Counted from the stretch's first letter, positions 24,602-34,132 are shown. The stretch: 64,000 bases of DNA from Xenophilus aerolatus (GCA_030418545.1 QAIB01000002.1:124001-188000), one strand, 5' to 3'. The notes: generated by a model from the letters alone, not told the origin. A program made the numbers and translations.

Positions 24602-25474
24602 TCAGCGCAGCGTCTGCAGGTACGCCGCGATGTCGCGCGCGTCCTGTCCGCTCACGCCCATCTGGGGCATAGCGGTGCCCGGCTTCACGGCCTGGGTCTC
24701 GCGCAGCCAGCGCACCATGCCTTCGGGCGTGTGGTCGAGCACACCGGCGATGCGCGTGCGCCCGCCCATGCCGGCCAGCGGCGGGCCGACCTGCACCTGA
24801 GAGCCCGTGACCCCCGGGATGATGTGGCAGGCATTGCAGGCGTACTGGGACAGTGCCCGCTGCCCGCGCGCCGGGTCGGCCACCCGCAGCGGTGCGTCGG
24901 CAGCGGGTCCGCAGGCGCCCGGCGCCGCGCCGGGCTGGCCGTCCTTGGACGTGACGGCCCACCGGCCGCCGGTCATGGCGGCGTAGCGCTCCGGCGTGAG
25001 CGTGGGCAGCGTGTCGACAAAGGCGACGACGGCCCAGAGGTCGGCGTCCGACAGACGATGCTCCCAGGCCGGCATGCCGCTCATCTTGATGCCGTGGCGC
25101 GTGATCCAGTACAGCTCGCGGGGCGCCCAGCGGCGGCCGGCATCCACCAGCGGCCCGGGCAGGGGCTGCATGCTGCGCCCGATCTCGCCCTGTGCCACGC
25201 CCGGTCCGCCGTGGCACTGCACGCACTTCTGCTGGTAGCAGGCCGCGCCGCGTGCGATGCGCTCGGCGTCCTCCATGGGCGGCGCCTCGATGCCGCGCGC
25301 CCGCAGCCGCACCGAGCGGTGCATCGCGTGTTCTAGCACCGAGTAGACGAGCTGGAAGTGCTGTTTCGTCGCCCCGACGTCGTAGAGGCCGGCCTGCACC
25401 ACCACCGCGCCCACGGCCGCGCCCAACGCTGCCGCGACGGCGAGGGTGAGCGTGACGGTCTTGAGCGTGCCCAT
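24602..25474 (-). CDS. Diheme cytochrome c
   Basis: A 290-residue c-type cytochrome with two heme sites, CVQCH (about residue 115) and CNACH (about 215), and a methionine-containing segment near each domain (KMSGMPAW, GTAMPQMG). The N-terminal hydrophobic stretch (VTLTLAVAAALGAAVGAVVV) serves as signal or membrane anchor. The ATG at 25472-25474 is chosen because the anchor begins there; upstream frame is promoter. It is divergent from the cytochrome oxidase genes and probably feeds electrons to that oxidase or carries them from a dehydrogenase. It converges on lysR with a 12-nt gap. Confidence 0.87.
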   Translation of the reverse strand: MGTLKTVTLTLAVAAALGAAVGAVVVQAGLYDVGATKQHFQLVYSVLEHAMHRSVRLRARGIEAPPMEDAERIARGAACYQQKCVQCHGGPGVAQGEIGRSMQPLPGPLVDAGRRWAPRELYWITRHGIKMSGMPAWEHRLSDADLWAVVAFVDTLPTLTPERYAAMTGGRWAVTSKDGQPGAAPGACGPAADAPLRVADPARGQRALSQYACNACHIIPGVTGSQVQVGPPLAGMGGRTRIAGVLDHTPEGMVRWLRETQAVKPGTAMPQMGVSGQDARDIAAYLQTLR

Positions 25475-25550
25475 CGGTTCAAGGCATTGTCCGACGCGAG
25501 GCGTTGCGATCGTGTCGGCCGATGCCGCCGACGGGCCGCAACAATGGGCC

Positions 25551-25961
25551 ATGTCCTCGACGCTTCCTGCACGTCCGCGCCCTGTCGTCCCGTGGCGCGG
25601 TGCGGGCGTGCTCGCCCTGCTGCTGGCGACGGTCGGCTGCGACGGCGGAAGGCCCCTGGCGGCGCAGACGGCCGGCAGCGAACAGCAGATCGAACGGGGC
25701 CGCGTGCTGCTGGCCCAGTACCAATGCGGCAGTTGCCACGCGATACCGGGCGTGGCCGATGCGCGCGGACGGCAGGCGGGCACGCTGGAGGCTTTTAGCG
25801 CGCGCAGCTACATCGCCGGGCGGCTGCCCAACGAGCTGCCGGTGCTGGCGGCATGGATCGCCGACCCGCGCGCGCTCGTGCCCACGACCTCCATGCCCGC
25901 CATGGGCGCCTCGCCCGGGGACGCCCTCGCCATGGCGGCTTACCTCGACGCCCTGGAATGA
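25551..25961 (+). CDS. Small monoheme cytochrome c, predicted lipoprotein
   Basis: A 136-residue protein with a signal ending in LLLATVGC, a good lipobox, and one heme motif CGSCH with a downstream MPAMG for the methionine ligand. It should be anchored to the outer face of the inner membrane as an electron donor. Its stop overlaps the start of the subunit II gene (ATGA at 25958-25961), which ties it to the oxidase operon. Confidence 0.85.
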   Translation: MSSTLPARPRPVVPWRGAGVLALLLATVGCDGGRPLAAQTAGSEQQIERGRVLLAQYQCGSCHAIPGVADARGRQAGTLEAFSARSYIAGRLPNELPVLAAWIADPRALVPTTSMPAMGASPGDALAMAAYLDALE

Positions 25962-26920
25962 GCGAAGGCCTGTCCCAGCCGGCGCAGTCGGCGCTGCATG
26001 TGGGCGGCCCGGTGGCCGACACCCTGCTGGACGTGACCACCGTGCTCACCGTCGGCGCCGTGCTGATCTTCGGCGGCGTGATGCTGCTGCTGGCGATGTC
26101 GCTGCGCGGCGGACCGCGCCCGGTGCGGGCGCGGCGCTGGCTGCTGGGCGGCGGCATCGCCTTCCCGGTCGTCGTGCTGTCGGCGCTCTTCGTCTACAGC
26201 GAGCGGCACCGCCCCGCATGGCGGCCGGTGCCGCCGGCCGACGCGCTGGTCGTCTCCGTCACCGGCCGCATGTGGTGGTGGGAGGTGCGCTACGACGACC
26301 CGCGCACCGGCCGGCGCTTCGCGACGGCCAACGAGATCCGACTGCCGGCCGGGCGGCCGGTGTACTTCGCGCTCGCGAGCGAGGACGTGATCCACAGCTT
26401 CTGGGTGCCGGCGCTCGGCGGCAAGATGGACATGGTGCCCGGCCGCATGCAGCACCTGCTGCTCACCGCGGCCGCACCGGGGCGATGGCGCGGCCAGTGC
26501 GCCGAATACTGCGGCGAGCAGCATGCGCGCATGGCGCTCGACGTGGTGGCGCTCGCGCCGGCCGAGTTCGAGGCCTGGGCCGATGCGCAGGCGCGGCCCG
26601 CCTCGCCGCAGGACGCGCGCAGCGTGCAGGCCGGCCGCGAGGCCTTCCTGGCGCATCGCTGCGACGCCTGCCACGCGGTGCGCGGCGTGACCCCGCCCGG
26701 GCCGGACGGCCGCGACGTGCGCCGCGGCCCCGACCTCACGCACGTAGGCAGCCGCCTGTCGCTGGGCGCCGCCACCGTGCCCAACACGCCCGAGGCGATG
26801 CGCGACTGGGTGGCCCACACGCAGCAACTCAAGCCGGGCGCGCGCATGCCGGCGGGCGAGGGCCGCCTGCCGCCTGCGGCCATCGAGGACATCGCCGCCT
26901 GGCTGGGCGCCTTGAAGTGA
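25958..26920 (+). CDS. coxB: Cytochrome c oxidase subunit II fused to cytochrome c
   Basis: A 320-residue subunit II of caa3 type. Two membrane helices (about 28-48 and 62-80) hold it with a periplasmic CuA domain. The CuA ligands are all visible: H146, C181, E183 (backbone), C185, H189 and M192 in the segment CAEYCGEQHARM. WWWEVRY is the aromatic patch used for electron entry. A fused cytochrome c domain follows with CDACH (235-239) and a late GARMP segment. It overlaps the genes on both sides (ATGA before, TGATG after), so the three proteins should be made together. Confidence 0.92.
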   Translation: MSEGLSQPAQSALHVGGPVADTLLDVTTVLTVGAVLIFGGVMLLLAMSLRGGPRPVRARRWLLGGGIAFPVVVLSALFVYSERHRPAWRPVPPADALVVSVTGRMWWWEVRYDDPRTGRRFATANEIRLPAGRPVYFALASEDVIHSFWVPALGGKMDMVPGRMQHLLLTAAAPGRWRGQCAEYCGEQHARMALDVVALAPAEFEAWADAQARPASPQDARSVQAGREAFLAHRCDACHAVRGVTPPGPDGRDVRRGPDLTHVGSRLSLGAATVPNTPEAMRDWVAHTQQLKPGARMPAGEGRLPPAAIEDIAAWLGALK

Positions 26921-29448
26921 TGCAGGAACAGGACGAACACCTTCCCAGCAGCCTGCCGCGCCCGCCCGGCGAGCGCGAGGCGCTGGAGCGCGCGTGGGAA
27001 GGGCCGCGCGGCTGGCGGCGCTTCACGGCGGTCAACAACACGCACATCGGCGCCTATTACATCGTGGCCGCGATGGTGTTCTTCGTGCTCGGCGGCATCC
27101 TCGCGCTGCTGATGCGCGCGCAACTGGCCGTGCCCGGCAACGAGCTGGTGGGCGCGGCCACCTACAACCAGCTCTTCACCATGCACGGCACGGTGATGAT
27201 GTTCCTGTTCGCGGTGCCCATCGTGGAGGCGATCGCGGTCTACCTGCTGCCGGGCATGCTGGGCGCGCGCGACCTGCCGTTCCCGCGGCTGTCGGCCTAT
27301 GCCTTCTGGGCCTATGCGATCGGCGGGCTGGCCTTCTTCTGCACCGTGTTCTTCGGTGCCTCGCCCGACGGCGGCTGGTTCATGTACCCGCCGCTGACCA
27401 GCAAGCAGTACTCGCCCGGCGTCGGCGCGGACTTCTGGCTGCTGGGCATCGGCTTCATCGAGATCTCGGCCATCGCCGGCGCCATCGAGCTGATCATCGG
27501 CATCCTCTTCACCCGCGCACCGGGCATGACGCTGGGCCGCATGCCGGTGTTCGCCTGGGCGGTGCTGGTGAGCGCGCTGATGATCGTCTTCGCCTTCCCG
27601 GCGGTGATCGCCGCCACCACGCTGCTGGAGCTGGAGCGTGCCTTCGACTGGCCCTTCTTCCTGCCCCAGCGCGGCGGCGACCCGGTGCTGTGGCAGCACC
27701 TTTTCTGGTTCTTCGGCCACCCGGAGGTCTACATCATCTTCCTGCCGGCGGCGGGCATGGTGTCGATGATGGTGCCGACCATGGCCGGCACGCCGCTGGT
27801 GGGGCAGCGTGCGGTGGTGTGGGCCCTGGTGGGCGTGGGCGTGGTGAGCTTCCTGCTGTGGATCCACCACATGTTCGCCACCGGCATCGGCATCACGGCG
27901 CTGGTGCTGACCTCGATGGCCAGCTTCCTGGTCGCCATCCCGAGCGGGCTGCAGGTCTTCGCGTGGATCGCCACCTTCTGGCGCGGCCGCGTGCGCGCGC
28001 AGTCGCCCACCCTGTTCCTGCTGGGCTTCCACTTCATCTTCGTGCTGGGCGGCCTGACGGGCGTGATGGTGGCGGTGCTGCCCTTCGACTGGCAGGCGCA
28101 CGACAGCTACTTCATCGTCGCGCACCTGCACTACGTGCTCATCGGCGGCATGGTGTTCCCGGTGTTCGCGGCCATCTACTACTGGCTGCCGGTGTTCAAC
28201 GGCGCGCGGCTGTCGGAGCGGCTGGGGCGCTGGGTCTTCGCGCTGATGTTCGGCGGCTTCAACCTGGCCTTCTTCCCGATGCACATCGCGGGGCTGCTGG
28301 GCATGCCGCGGCGCGTGTACACCTATGCGGACGGGCTGGGCTGGAACCTGCTCAACCTGCTGTCGACGGTCGGCGCCTTCGTCTTCGCGATCGGCGTGCT
28401 GCTGTGCTTCGTCGACGCGGTGCGCACGCTGCGCAAGCCCGACCGCGACCACGGCAATCCGTGGCGGGCCGGCACGCTCGAATGGCTGCCGCCGCGCGAC
28501 TACGGCGTGCGCAGCATCCCGCAGGTGAGCAGCACCGAACCGCTGTGGGACCGGCCCACGCTGGCCGAGGAGGTCGAGGCCGGCCGCCACTGGCTGCCCG
28601 GCACCGTCTTCGGCGGCCGCGAGACGCTGATCACGAGCGTGCGCACGGCCCGCCCGCTGCACCTGCTGCGCCTGCCCACCGACGGCTGGCCTCCCTTCCT
28701 CGCGGCGGTCGGCACGGCGGGCTTCTTCCTCCTGCTCACGGTGGAGTGGGTGGTGCCGGCCTTCGTCTTCGGCGTCGGCGCCATCGCGTCGATGGTGGTC
28801 TGGCTGTGGGGCTCGGACCGCGCCGCGCCGGCCGAGCGCGCCGAGATCGCAGACGGCGTGTTCGTGCCCGTGCGCGCGGCCGGCCGGGGTTCGCACTCGT
28901 GGTGGGCGGTGGTGGTGCTGGGCGTGGTGGACTTCGCCATCCTGGCGTCCTTCCTCTACACCTACGTCCACCTGGCGATGGCGCTGGACGTGTGCCCGCC
29001 GCCCGGGGCGTCCCTCGCGCCCGCAGCGGCCTCGGGCGCCAACGCGGCGCTGCTGCTCGCCGGCTCGCTGCTCATGGCCTGGAGCACCCGTGCGCGGCTC
29101 GGCGAGGGCGCCCGCGCACAACGCGGCCTGCGGCTGCGCACCGTGCTGGCGTTGCTGTGTGTGGCCGGCGCCTTCGCATCGGCCCTGGCCGGGCACGCGG
29201 CCGTGAGGCTGCGGCCCACGGCCGACGGCTGGAGCGCGGCGGTGGGCGTGCTGCTGGCCTACCAGGGCTTCCACCTGGTGGTGCTGGGTGTCGTGGGCGT
29301 CTACCTGGTGGCCCGCTCGGCCTCGGGCCACCTCGGCCCGCGCGCGCGGGCCACGCTCGACAACGTGGCGCTGCTCTGGCACATCGCCACCGCGCAGGGC
29401 CTGCTCAGCGAGGCCACGGTGCGCGGCGTGCCGGCCTGGCTGGGCTGA
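26920..29448 (+). CDS. ctaD: Cytochrome c oxidase subunit I-III fusion
   Basis: An 842-residue fusion of oxidase subunit I (about 35-560) and a subunit III-like C-terminal part (about 650-840). The redox site is intact: low-spin heme ligand H89 (TMHG) and H404, heme a3 ligand H402 (VAHLHYV), CuB ligands H267, H316 and H317, the cross-linked Tyr271 (GHPEVY) and E269. Proton-channel residues deviate: the position of the K-channel lysine is Q345 (PSGLQVFAW). In the D-channel region D118 is kept, but the asparagines expected near it are Val107 and Ser125 (AVYLLPG, FPRLSAY). No assembly factor or subunit IV gene follows. The gene ends the operon just before a strong hairpin. Confidence 0.92.
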   Translation: MQEQDEHLPSSLPRPPGEREALERAWEGPRGWRRFTAVNNTHIGAYYIVAAMVFFVLGGILALLMRAQLAVPGNELVGAATYNQLFTMHGTVMMFLFAVPIVEAIAVYLLPGMLGARDLPFPRLSAYAFWAYAIGGLAFFCTVFFGASPDGGWFMYPPLTSKQYSPGVGADFWLLGIGFIEISAIAGAIELIIGILFTRAPGMTLGRMPVFAWAVLVSALMIVFAFPAVIAATTLLELERAFDWPFFLPQRGGDPVLWQHLFWFFGHPEVYIIFLPAAGMVSMMVPTMAGTPLVGQRAVVWALVGVGVVSFLLWIHHMFATGIGITALVLTSMASFLVAIPSGLQVFAWIATFWRGRVRAQSPTLFLLGFHFIFVLGGLTGVMVAVLPFDWQAHDSYFIVAHLHYVLIGGMVFPVFAAIYYWLPVFNGARLSERLGRWVFALMFGGFNLAFFPMHIAGLLGMPRRVYTYADGLGWNLLNLLSTVGAFVFAIGVLLCFVDAVRTLRKPDRDHGNPWRAGTLEWLPPRDYGVRSIPQVSSTEPLWDRPTLAEEVEAGRHWLPGTVFGGRETLITSVRTARPLHLLRLPTDGWPPFLAAVGTAGFFLLLTVEWVVPAFVFGVGAIASMVVWLWGSDRAAPAERAEIADGVFVPVRAAGRGSHSWWAVVVLGVVDFAILASFLYTYVHLAMALDVCPPPGASLAPAAASGANAALLLAGSLLMAWSTRARLGEGARAQRGLRLRTVLALLCVAGAFASALAGHAAVRLRPTADGWSAAVGVLLAYQGFHLVVLGVVGVYLVARSASGHLGPRARATLDNVALLWHIATAQGLLSEATVRGVPAWLG

Positions 29449-29452
29449 CAGA

Positions 29453-29530
29453 CGGCAAAGTGCAATCGGCCGCCGGCGCCCGTCGGACGGGCGCCGCGGC
29501 CGAATTCGTCACGATCGTTACGATTGCCGG
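29453..29530. repeat. Dispersed intergenic element, copy A, with strong hairpin
   Basis: The element starts CAAAGTGCAATCGG and ends AATTCGTCACGATCGTTAC (29503-29521). Its centre is a hairpin at 29467-29502: a 10-bp GC stem with a CGG loop, extended by 6 more pairs after one bulged base. A related sequence is found at 50172-50250, where the final 19 nt match at 18 positions. It lies between convergent genes and may also end transcription of the oxidase operon, although there is no T run. Confidence 0.65.
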
Positions 29531-29533
29531 CGA

Positions 29534-30142
29534 TCAGAGCGACCAGGTCGCCGACAGCGAGGGCCGCGCCGAGAATGCGGCATACCAGGCCGCGACCGCC
29601 GGGTGCCGCTCCCGCCAGCCGAAGTCGGCGAAGCGCAGGTCCAGGTACCAGAGCGCGCACGCGACGGTGAGGGTGCCGATGTCCACGCGGCCCGGCGCGA
29701 TCAGCTCGGGGTGGGCCGACAGGTGCGCGAGCGAGGTCTCGGCCTTGTCGAGCTGCGCGGCGCGCCATTCGGGCCAGCGCAGCGGCTCGGGGCGCGCCAC
29801 GTCCTCGTAGCGGGCGATCAGCGCGCCGTCGAGGATGCCGTCGCCCAGGGCCTGCAGGGTCAGCGTCGCCCAGCGCGCGTCGCCGCCGGCCGGAAACAGC
29901 GAACCCTTCGCCAGGTCGTTGAGGTATTCGCAGACCACGCGGCTGTCGTAGAGCACCGCGCCTTCGTCGGTCACGAAGGTCGGCACCTTGCCCAGCGGGT
30001 TCTTCTCGATGATCGCGCGGTCGCGCGTGACCGGGTTGGCGTTCGACGGCAGCAGCTGCACGCGGTCGTTCAGGCCCAGTTCGTGGGCCGTGACCAGGCA
30101 TTTGCGGACGTAGGGAGAGAAGGGGGAGAAGTAGATCTGCAT
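29534..30142 (-). CDS. Glutathione S-transferase family protein
   Basis: A 202-residue GST. The N-terminal thioredoxin-fold domain starts MQIYFSPFSPYVRKC, with a Ser in the position that activates glutathione. The cis-Pro loop is GKVPTFV and the glutathione-contact is DSRVVCEYL. The helical C-terminal domain runs from about residue 85. It is the last gene of the ten-gene operon that begins at 38913, 14 nt after the KstD-like flavoprotein. A role in conjugating or cleaving a reactive intermediate (ether, quinone or halide) of that pathway is plausible, as is a general detoxification role. Confidence 0.87.
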   Translation of the reverse strand: MQIYFSPFSPYVRKCLVTAHELGLNDRVQLLPSNANPVTRDRAIIEKNPLGKVPTFVTDEGAVLYDSRVVCEYLNDLAKGSLFPAGGDARWATLTLQALGDGILDGALIARYEDVARPEPLRWPEWRAAQLDKAETSLAHLSAHPELIAPGRVDIGTLTVACALWYLDLRFADFGWRERHPAVAAWYAAFSARPSLSATWSL

Positions 30143-30156
30143 GGTGTTTCAGCAAG

Positions 30157-31863
30157 TCATGGCTGTTGCGCGTGCGCGAGGTGGCGGCCGGCGATCCAGC
30201 CGAAGGTCAGGGCCGGGCCGAGGGTGATGCCGGGTGCAGGGTACTCGCCGCCCATCACCGAGTGCATGTCGTTGCCGGCTGCGTAGAGCCCGGGGATCGG
30301 CCGGCCGTCCGCATCCAGCGCCTGGGCGTTCTCGTTGCAGGCGATGCCGACCGCGGTGCCGATGTCGCCCGCATAGACCTTGACGGCATAGAACGGCCCG
30401 CGCCGCAGCGGCCCGAGGCAGGGATTGGGCTGGTGCTCGGCGTCGCCGAGGTAGCGGTTGTACTCGGTGCCGCCCTTGCCGAAGTCCTCGTCGCGGCCCT
30501 GGTCGGCCAGCGCGTTGAAGCGCGCGGCCGTGGCCTCGAGGGCTGCGCCGTCCAGGCCCAGCGCCTCGCCCAGCGCGCGCAGCGTGGGCGCCTTGTGCAG
30601 GTAGCCGGCCTTCACCAGATGCTCGCGCGGCCGGCCACCCGGCAGCGCCAGGCCCATGCCCCACTTCTCCATGAAGTCGTGGTCGCACACCAGGTAGGCG
30701 GGCATGGTCGGCACGGTCTCGTGCGAGCGGTACATGGCGCGCACGAACTCGTGGTACGAGGTGGACTCGTTGACGAAGCGCTGCGCCGTACCGTTGACGG
30801 CCATCAGGCCCGGCTTGGCCCGGTCCCACACGAGGTGGGGATAGCGCGTCACGCTGCCGTCGGGCCGTTGCAGCACCGACACCGGCGCCCAGAAGGCCGG
30901 GTTGGTATGGCCCTGGCCCAGCACGGCACCGGCCTCGCGCGCCAGCGCGATGCCCTCGCCGCGGTTGCCCTGGGGCGACATCGACCAGGGGCCGCTGGGC
31001 TGCGGGTAGTGCTCACCGCGCAGCGCCTCGCTCCACGGAAAACCGCCGGTGGCCACGACCACGCCGCGGCGGGCCCGCACGCGCGTGGGCCGGCCCTGAT
31101 GCAGCACGGTGACGCCCGTCACGGCGCCGCCTGCGAGTTCGAGCTTCTGCAGCGGTGTGCTCAGCCAGTAGTCGATGCGCCGGTCCAGCACGCTCTTGAA
31201 GAGCCGCGCCGCCAGCGCGTTGCCCAGCACCACGCGGGTGCCGCGGTGGTAGCCGCGCAGCCGGTCGGCGAAGTAGCGCAGTACCAGCTTCATGCCCTCG
31301 CGCCACGACTTGAACGACTTCGTGACGGCCAGCAGGTGCTTGGCATCGGTCATCGTGATCATCATGCCGCCGAGCACCATGAACTCGGGCAGCGGGTCGC
31401 GCAGCTCCTTGAACTTCGGGCCGAGCTCGCGGCCGTCGAACATCGCCGGGTCGAGCGAGCGCCCGCCCATCGCGGCGCCCTCGCGGTCCGGGTAGTAGTC
31501 GGGCGAGAAGCTGCGCGCCACGAGGCGCACGGCCGTGTGCTTCTCGAGGTAGTCGACCATGCCCGCGCCCTCGCGCAGGAAGGCCTGCTGCAGCGCGGCC
31601 GGTGCCGCGTCGCCCACGGTGTTGCGCATGTACGTCCACACCTTGTCGAAGCTGTCGGGGTGGCCGACCTTCTCGGACTGCGCGTTGAGCGGTGCCCACA
31701 CGGCGCCCCCCGACACGGCGGTGGAGCCGCCCACGCGGTCGGTCTTCTCGACCAGCAGCACCTTGAGGCCCTCGATCGTCGCGGTGAGCGCCGCGGCCAT
31801 GCCGCCCGCGCCCGCGCCGATCACGACGACGTCGTATTCGGCGTCCCAGCGGTCGGCCGTCAT
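30157..31863 (-). CDS. FAD-dependent oxidoreductase, 3-ketosteroid delta-1-dehydrogenase/fumarate reductase type
   Basis: A 568-residue flavoprotein. The N-terminal FAD site is VVIGAGAGGMAAALTA with VEKTDRVGGSTAVSGG. The C-terminal signature GEYPAPGITLGPALTFGW closely matches ketosteroid dehydrogenases, including the Tyr and the Gly four residues later that bind the substrate keto group in KstD1. A 1,2-dehydrogenation of a cyclic ketone is therefore the best guess, although related enzymes reduce fumarate-like or other enones. The ATG overlaps the stop of the upstream SDR by 4 nt, suggesting that the SDR makes the ketone which this enzyme desaturates. No steroid-ring-cleavage genes are present in the window. 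Confidence 0.86.
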   Translation of the reverse strand: MTADRWDAEYDVVVIGAGAGGMAAALTATIEGLKVLLVEKTDRVGGSTAVSGGAVWAPLNAQSEKVGHPDSFDKVWTYMRNTVGDAAPAALQQAFLREGAGMVDYLEKHTAVRLVARSFSPDYYPDREGAAMGGRSLDPAMFDGRELGPKFKELRDPLPEFMVLGGMMITMTDAKHLLAVTKSFKSWREGMKLVLRYFADRLRGYHRGTRVVLGNALAARLFKSVLDRRIDYWLSTPLQKLELAGGAVTGVTVLHQGRPTRVRARRGVVVATGGFPWSEALRGEHYPQPSGPWSMSPQGNRGEGIALAREAGAVLGQGHTNPAFWAPVSVLQRPDGSVTRYPHLVWDRAKPGLMAVNGTAQRFVNESTSYHEFVRAMYRSHETVPTMPAYLVCDHDFMEKWGMGLALPGGRPREHLVKAGYLHKAPTLRALGEALGLDGAALEATAARFNALADQGRDEDFGKGGTEYNRYLGDAEHQPNPCLGPLRRGPFYAVKVYAGDIGTAVGIACNENAQALDADGRPIPGLYAAGNDMHSVMGGEYPAPGITLGPALTFGWIAGRHLAHAQQP

Positions 31864-32597
31864 GCGCCGGACCCGCCCAGCGACTTGCCGCCGTCGACGA
31901 ACAGCACCTGGCCGGTGATGAAGCCGGTCTGTGGCGACACGAGGAAGGCGACGGCCTGCGCGATGTCTTCCGGGCGGCCGGCCTGGCCCGTGGGCTGCAG
32001 CGCGAGCTGCGCTGCCAGCCGCTCGGGGGTCAACGCGCGCAGGATCGGCGTGTCGATCAGCCCCGGCGCGATGGCGTTCACGAGGATGCCGCGGTGCGCC
32101 AGCTCCATGGCGCTGGCGCGCGTGTAGCCGACCACGGCGGCCTTGGAGGCCACGTAGTGCGGGTGGTTCTTGGCCCCCAGGTAGGCGCGCGAGGCGATGT
32201 TCACGATGCGCCCGCCCTCGGGCATGGTCTTCGCCACCTCCTGCGTCAGCGTCGCGACGGCGATGAGGTTGACCTCGTAGGCGCGGCGGAAGTCGGCGTT
32301 GCTCACTTCCATGAACTTGCGTTCGTCGAAGATGCCCGCGTTGTTGACCAGTGCACGCACCGGCGGCAGCGACTGCACCAGCGCGCGCACGGCGGCCTCG
32401 TCGGTGAGGTCGAGCACGCGGCACTGCACGTCCAGGCCCTGGGCCTGGAGGCGCCCGGTCTCGCGCGTGGCCAGGGCCTCGTCGCGGTCGACCATGACCA
32501 CGGCGTAGCCGTCGCGCGCCAGGCGCTCGACGGTGGCCAGGCCCATGCCGCCGGCACCTCCGGTGACGAGGGCGATCGGTTTGCTGTTGTTGTCCAT
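31860..32597 (-). CDS. Short-chain dehydrogenase/reductase (SDR)
   Basis: A 245-residue classical SDR that oxidises an alcohol or reduces a ketone with NAD(P). The cofactor motif is TGGAGGMGLA (near residue 11), followed by NNAG, and the catalytic pair is Y-x3-K in HYVASKAA. Asp in VDRDEA after the second beta strand suggests NAD preference. The ribosome-binding region consists of a 9-nt direct repeat. The gene is coupled to the KstD-like flavoprotein by a 4-nt overlap. Confidence 0.88.
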   Translation of the reverse strand: MDNNSKPIALVTGGAGGMGLATVERLARDGYAVVMVDRDEALATRETGRLQAQGLDVQCRVLDLTDEAAVRALVQSLPPVRALVNNAGIFDERKFMEVSNADFRRAYEVNLIAVATLTQEVAKTMPEGGRIVNIASRAYLGAKNHPHYVASKAAVVGYTRASAMELAHRGILVNAIAPGLIDTPILRALTPERLAAQLALQPTGQAGRPEDIAQAVAFLVSPQTGFITGQVLFVDGGKSLGGSGA

Positions 32598-32600
32598 ATG

Positions 32601-32624
32601 TCCGATGACTCCGATGACTCCGAT
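32601..32624. repeat. 9-nt tandem repeat in the SDR ribosome-binding region
   Basis: TCCGATGAC is repeated 2.7 times (32601-32609, 32610-32618, 32619-32624). On the coding (minus) strand each copy supplies a GGAG-like Shine-Dalgarno core between the stop of one SDR and the ATG of the next at 32597. Copy number therefore sets the distance between GGAG and the start. Confidence 0.6.
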
Positions 32625-33377
32625 TCAGGCCGAGAGGAAGCCGCCGTCCACCGGCAGCACCACCCCGTTGACATAGCTGGCCATGGCCGAGCAGAGGAAG
32701 ACCACGGGGCCGACGATCTCGTCGACCTCGCCGCCGCGCGCCATCGGCACGCGCTTCATGTACCAGTCGGTGCCGCCGGGCACGGCCAGCTGCGGCGCGA
32801 CCATCTCGGTCAGCATCAGGCCCGGCGCCACGGCGTTGCTGCGCACGCCGAAGGGCGCAAGGTCGCGCGCCAGCGCTTGCGTCAGCGAGCGCACCGCGCC
32901 CTTGGACGCGATGTAGCCCGCCGAGGAGATGCCGCTCACGAAGGCGACGATGGACGAGAGGTTGACGATGCAGCCCCGCGTCTTCTTCAGGGCCGGCACG
33001 AAGGCGTGCGTGACGTTGAACAGGCCCTGCAGGTTGACCTCGATGAGGCGGTCCCACACCTCGGTGGCGTTCGGGTCGTCGATGCGCGCGCGGCCGGAGA
33101 TGCCGGCGTTGTTGACCAGCACGTCGATCGGGCCCAGCCGGGCCTCCAGGTCGGCCGCGCAGGCCTGCACGGCGGCGCGGTCGCGCACGTCGATCGCCAC
33201 GCTCCAGGCCTGGCCGCCGGCGGCCGTGATGGCAGCCGCCGTGGCCTCGGCACGCGCCGCGTCGACGTCGGCCACGATCACGCGGGCGCCTTCCTGCGCG
33301 AAGCCCAGCGAGATGGCCGACCCCAGTCCGCCGCCCGCGCCGGTCACCAGCGCGAGCTTGTCCTTCAACAGATCCAT
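32625..33377 (-). CDS. Short-chain dehydrogenase/reductase (SDR)
   Basis: A 250-residue classical SDR. The cofactor motif is TGAGGGLGSAIS, the NNAG motif is present (LVNNAGISGRA), and the catalytic Y-x3-K lies in GYIASKGAV. VADVDAARA after the second strand suggests NAD use. It is placed 23 nt after livF and 27 nt before the next SDR, so it belongs to the transporter operon. Together the three SDRs of the operon could oxidise several hydroxyl groups or both ends of one compound. Confidence 0.88.
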   Translation of the reverse strand: MDLLKDKLALVTGAGGGLGSAISLGFAQEGARVIVADVDAARAEATAAAITAAGGQAWSVAIDVRDRAAVQACAADLEARLGPIDVLVNNAGISGRARIDDPNATEVWDRLIEVNLQGLFNVTHAFVPALKKTRGCIVNLSSIVAFVSGISSAGYIASKGAVRSLTQALARDLAPFGVRSNAVAPGLMLTEMVAPQLAVPGGTDWYMKRVPMARGGEVDEIVGPVVFLCSAMASYVNGVVLPVDGGFLSA

Positions 33378-33400
33378 TCGAATTGCTCCTGAGGGCGTGC

Positions 33401-34124
<724 letters not shown>

Positions 34125-34132
<8 letters not shown>

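Noticed and set aside
26290-29382. A 1030-codon open frame on the minus strand across the oxidase genes
   Set aside because: It is a shadow of coxB/ctaD; composition is extreme in His, Gln and Arg and there are no domains.
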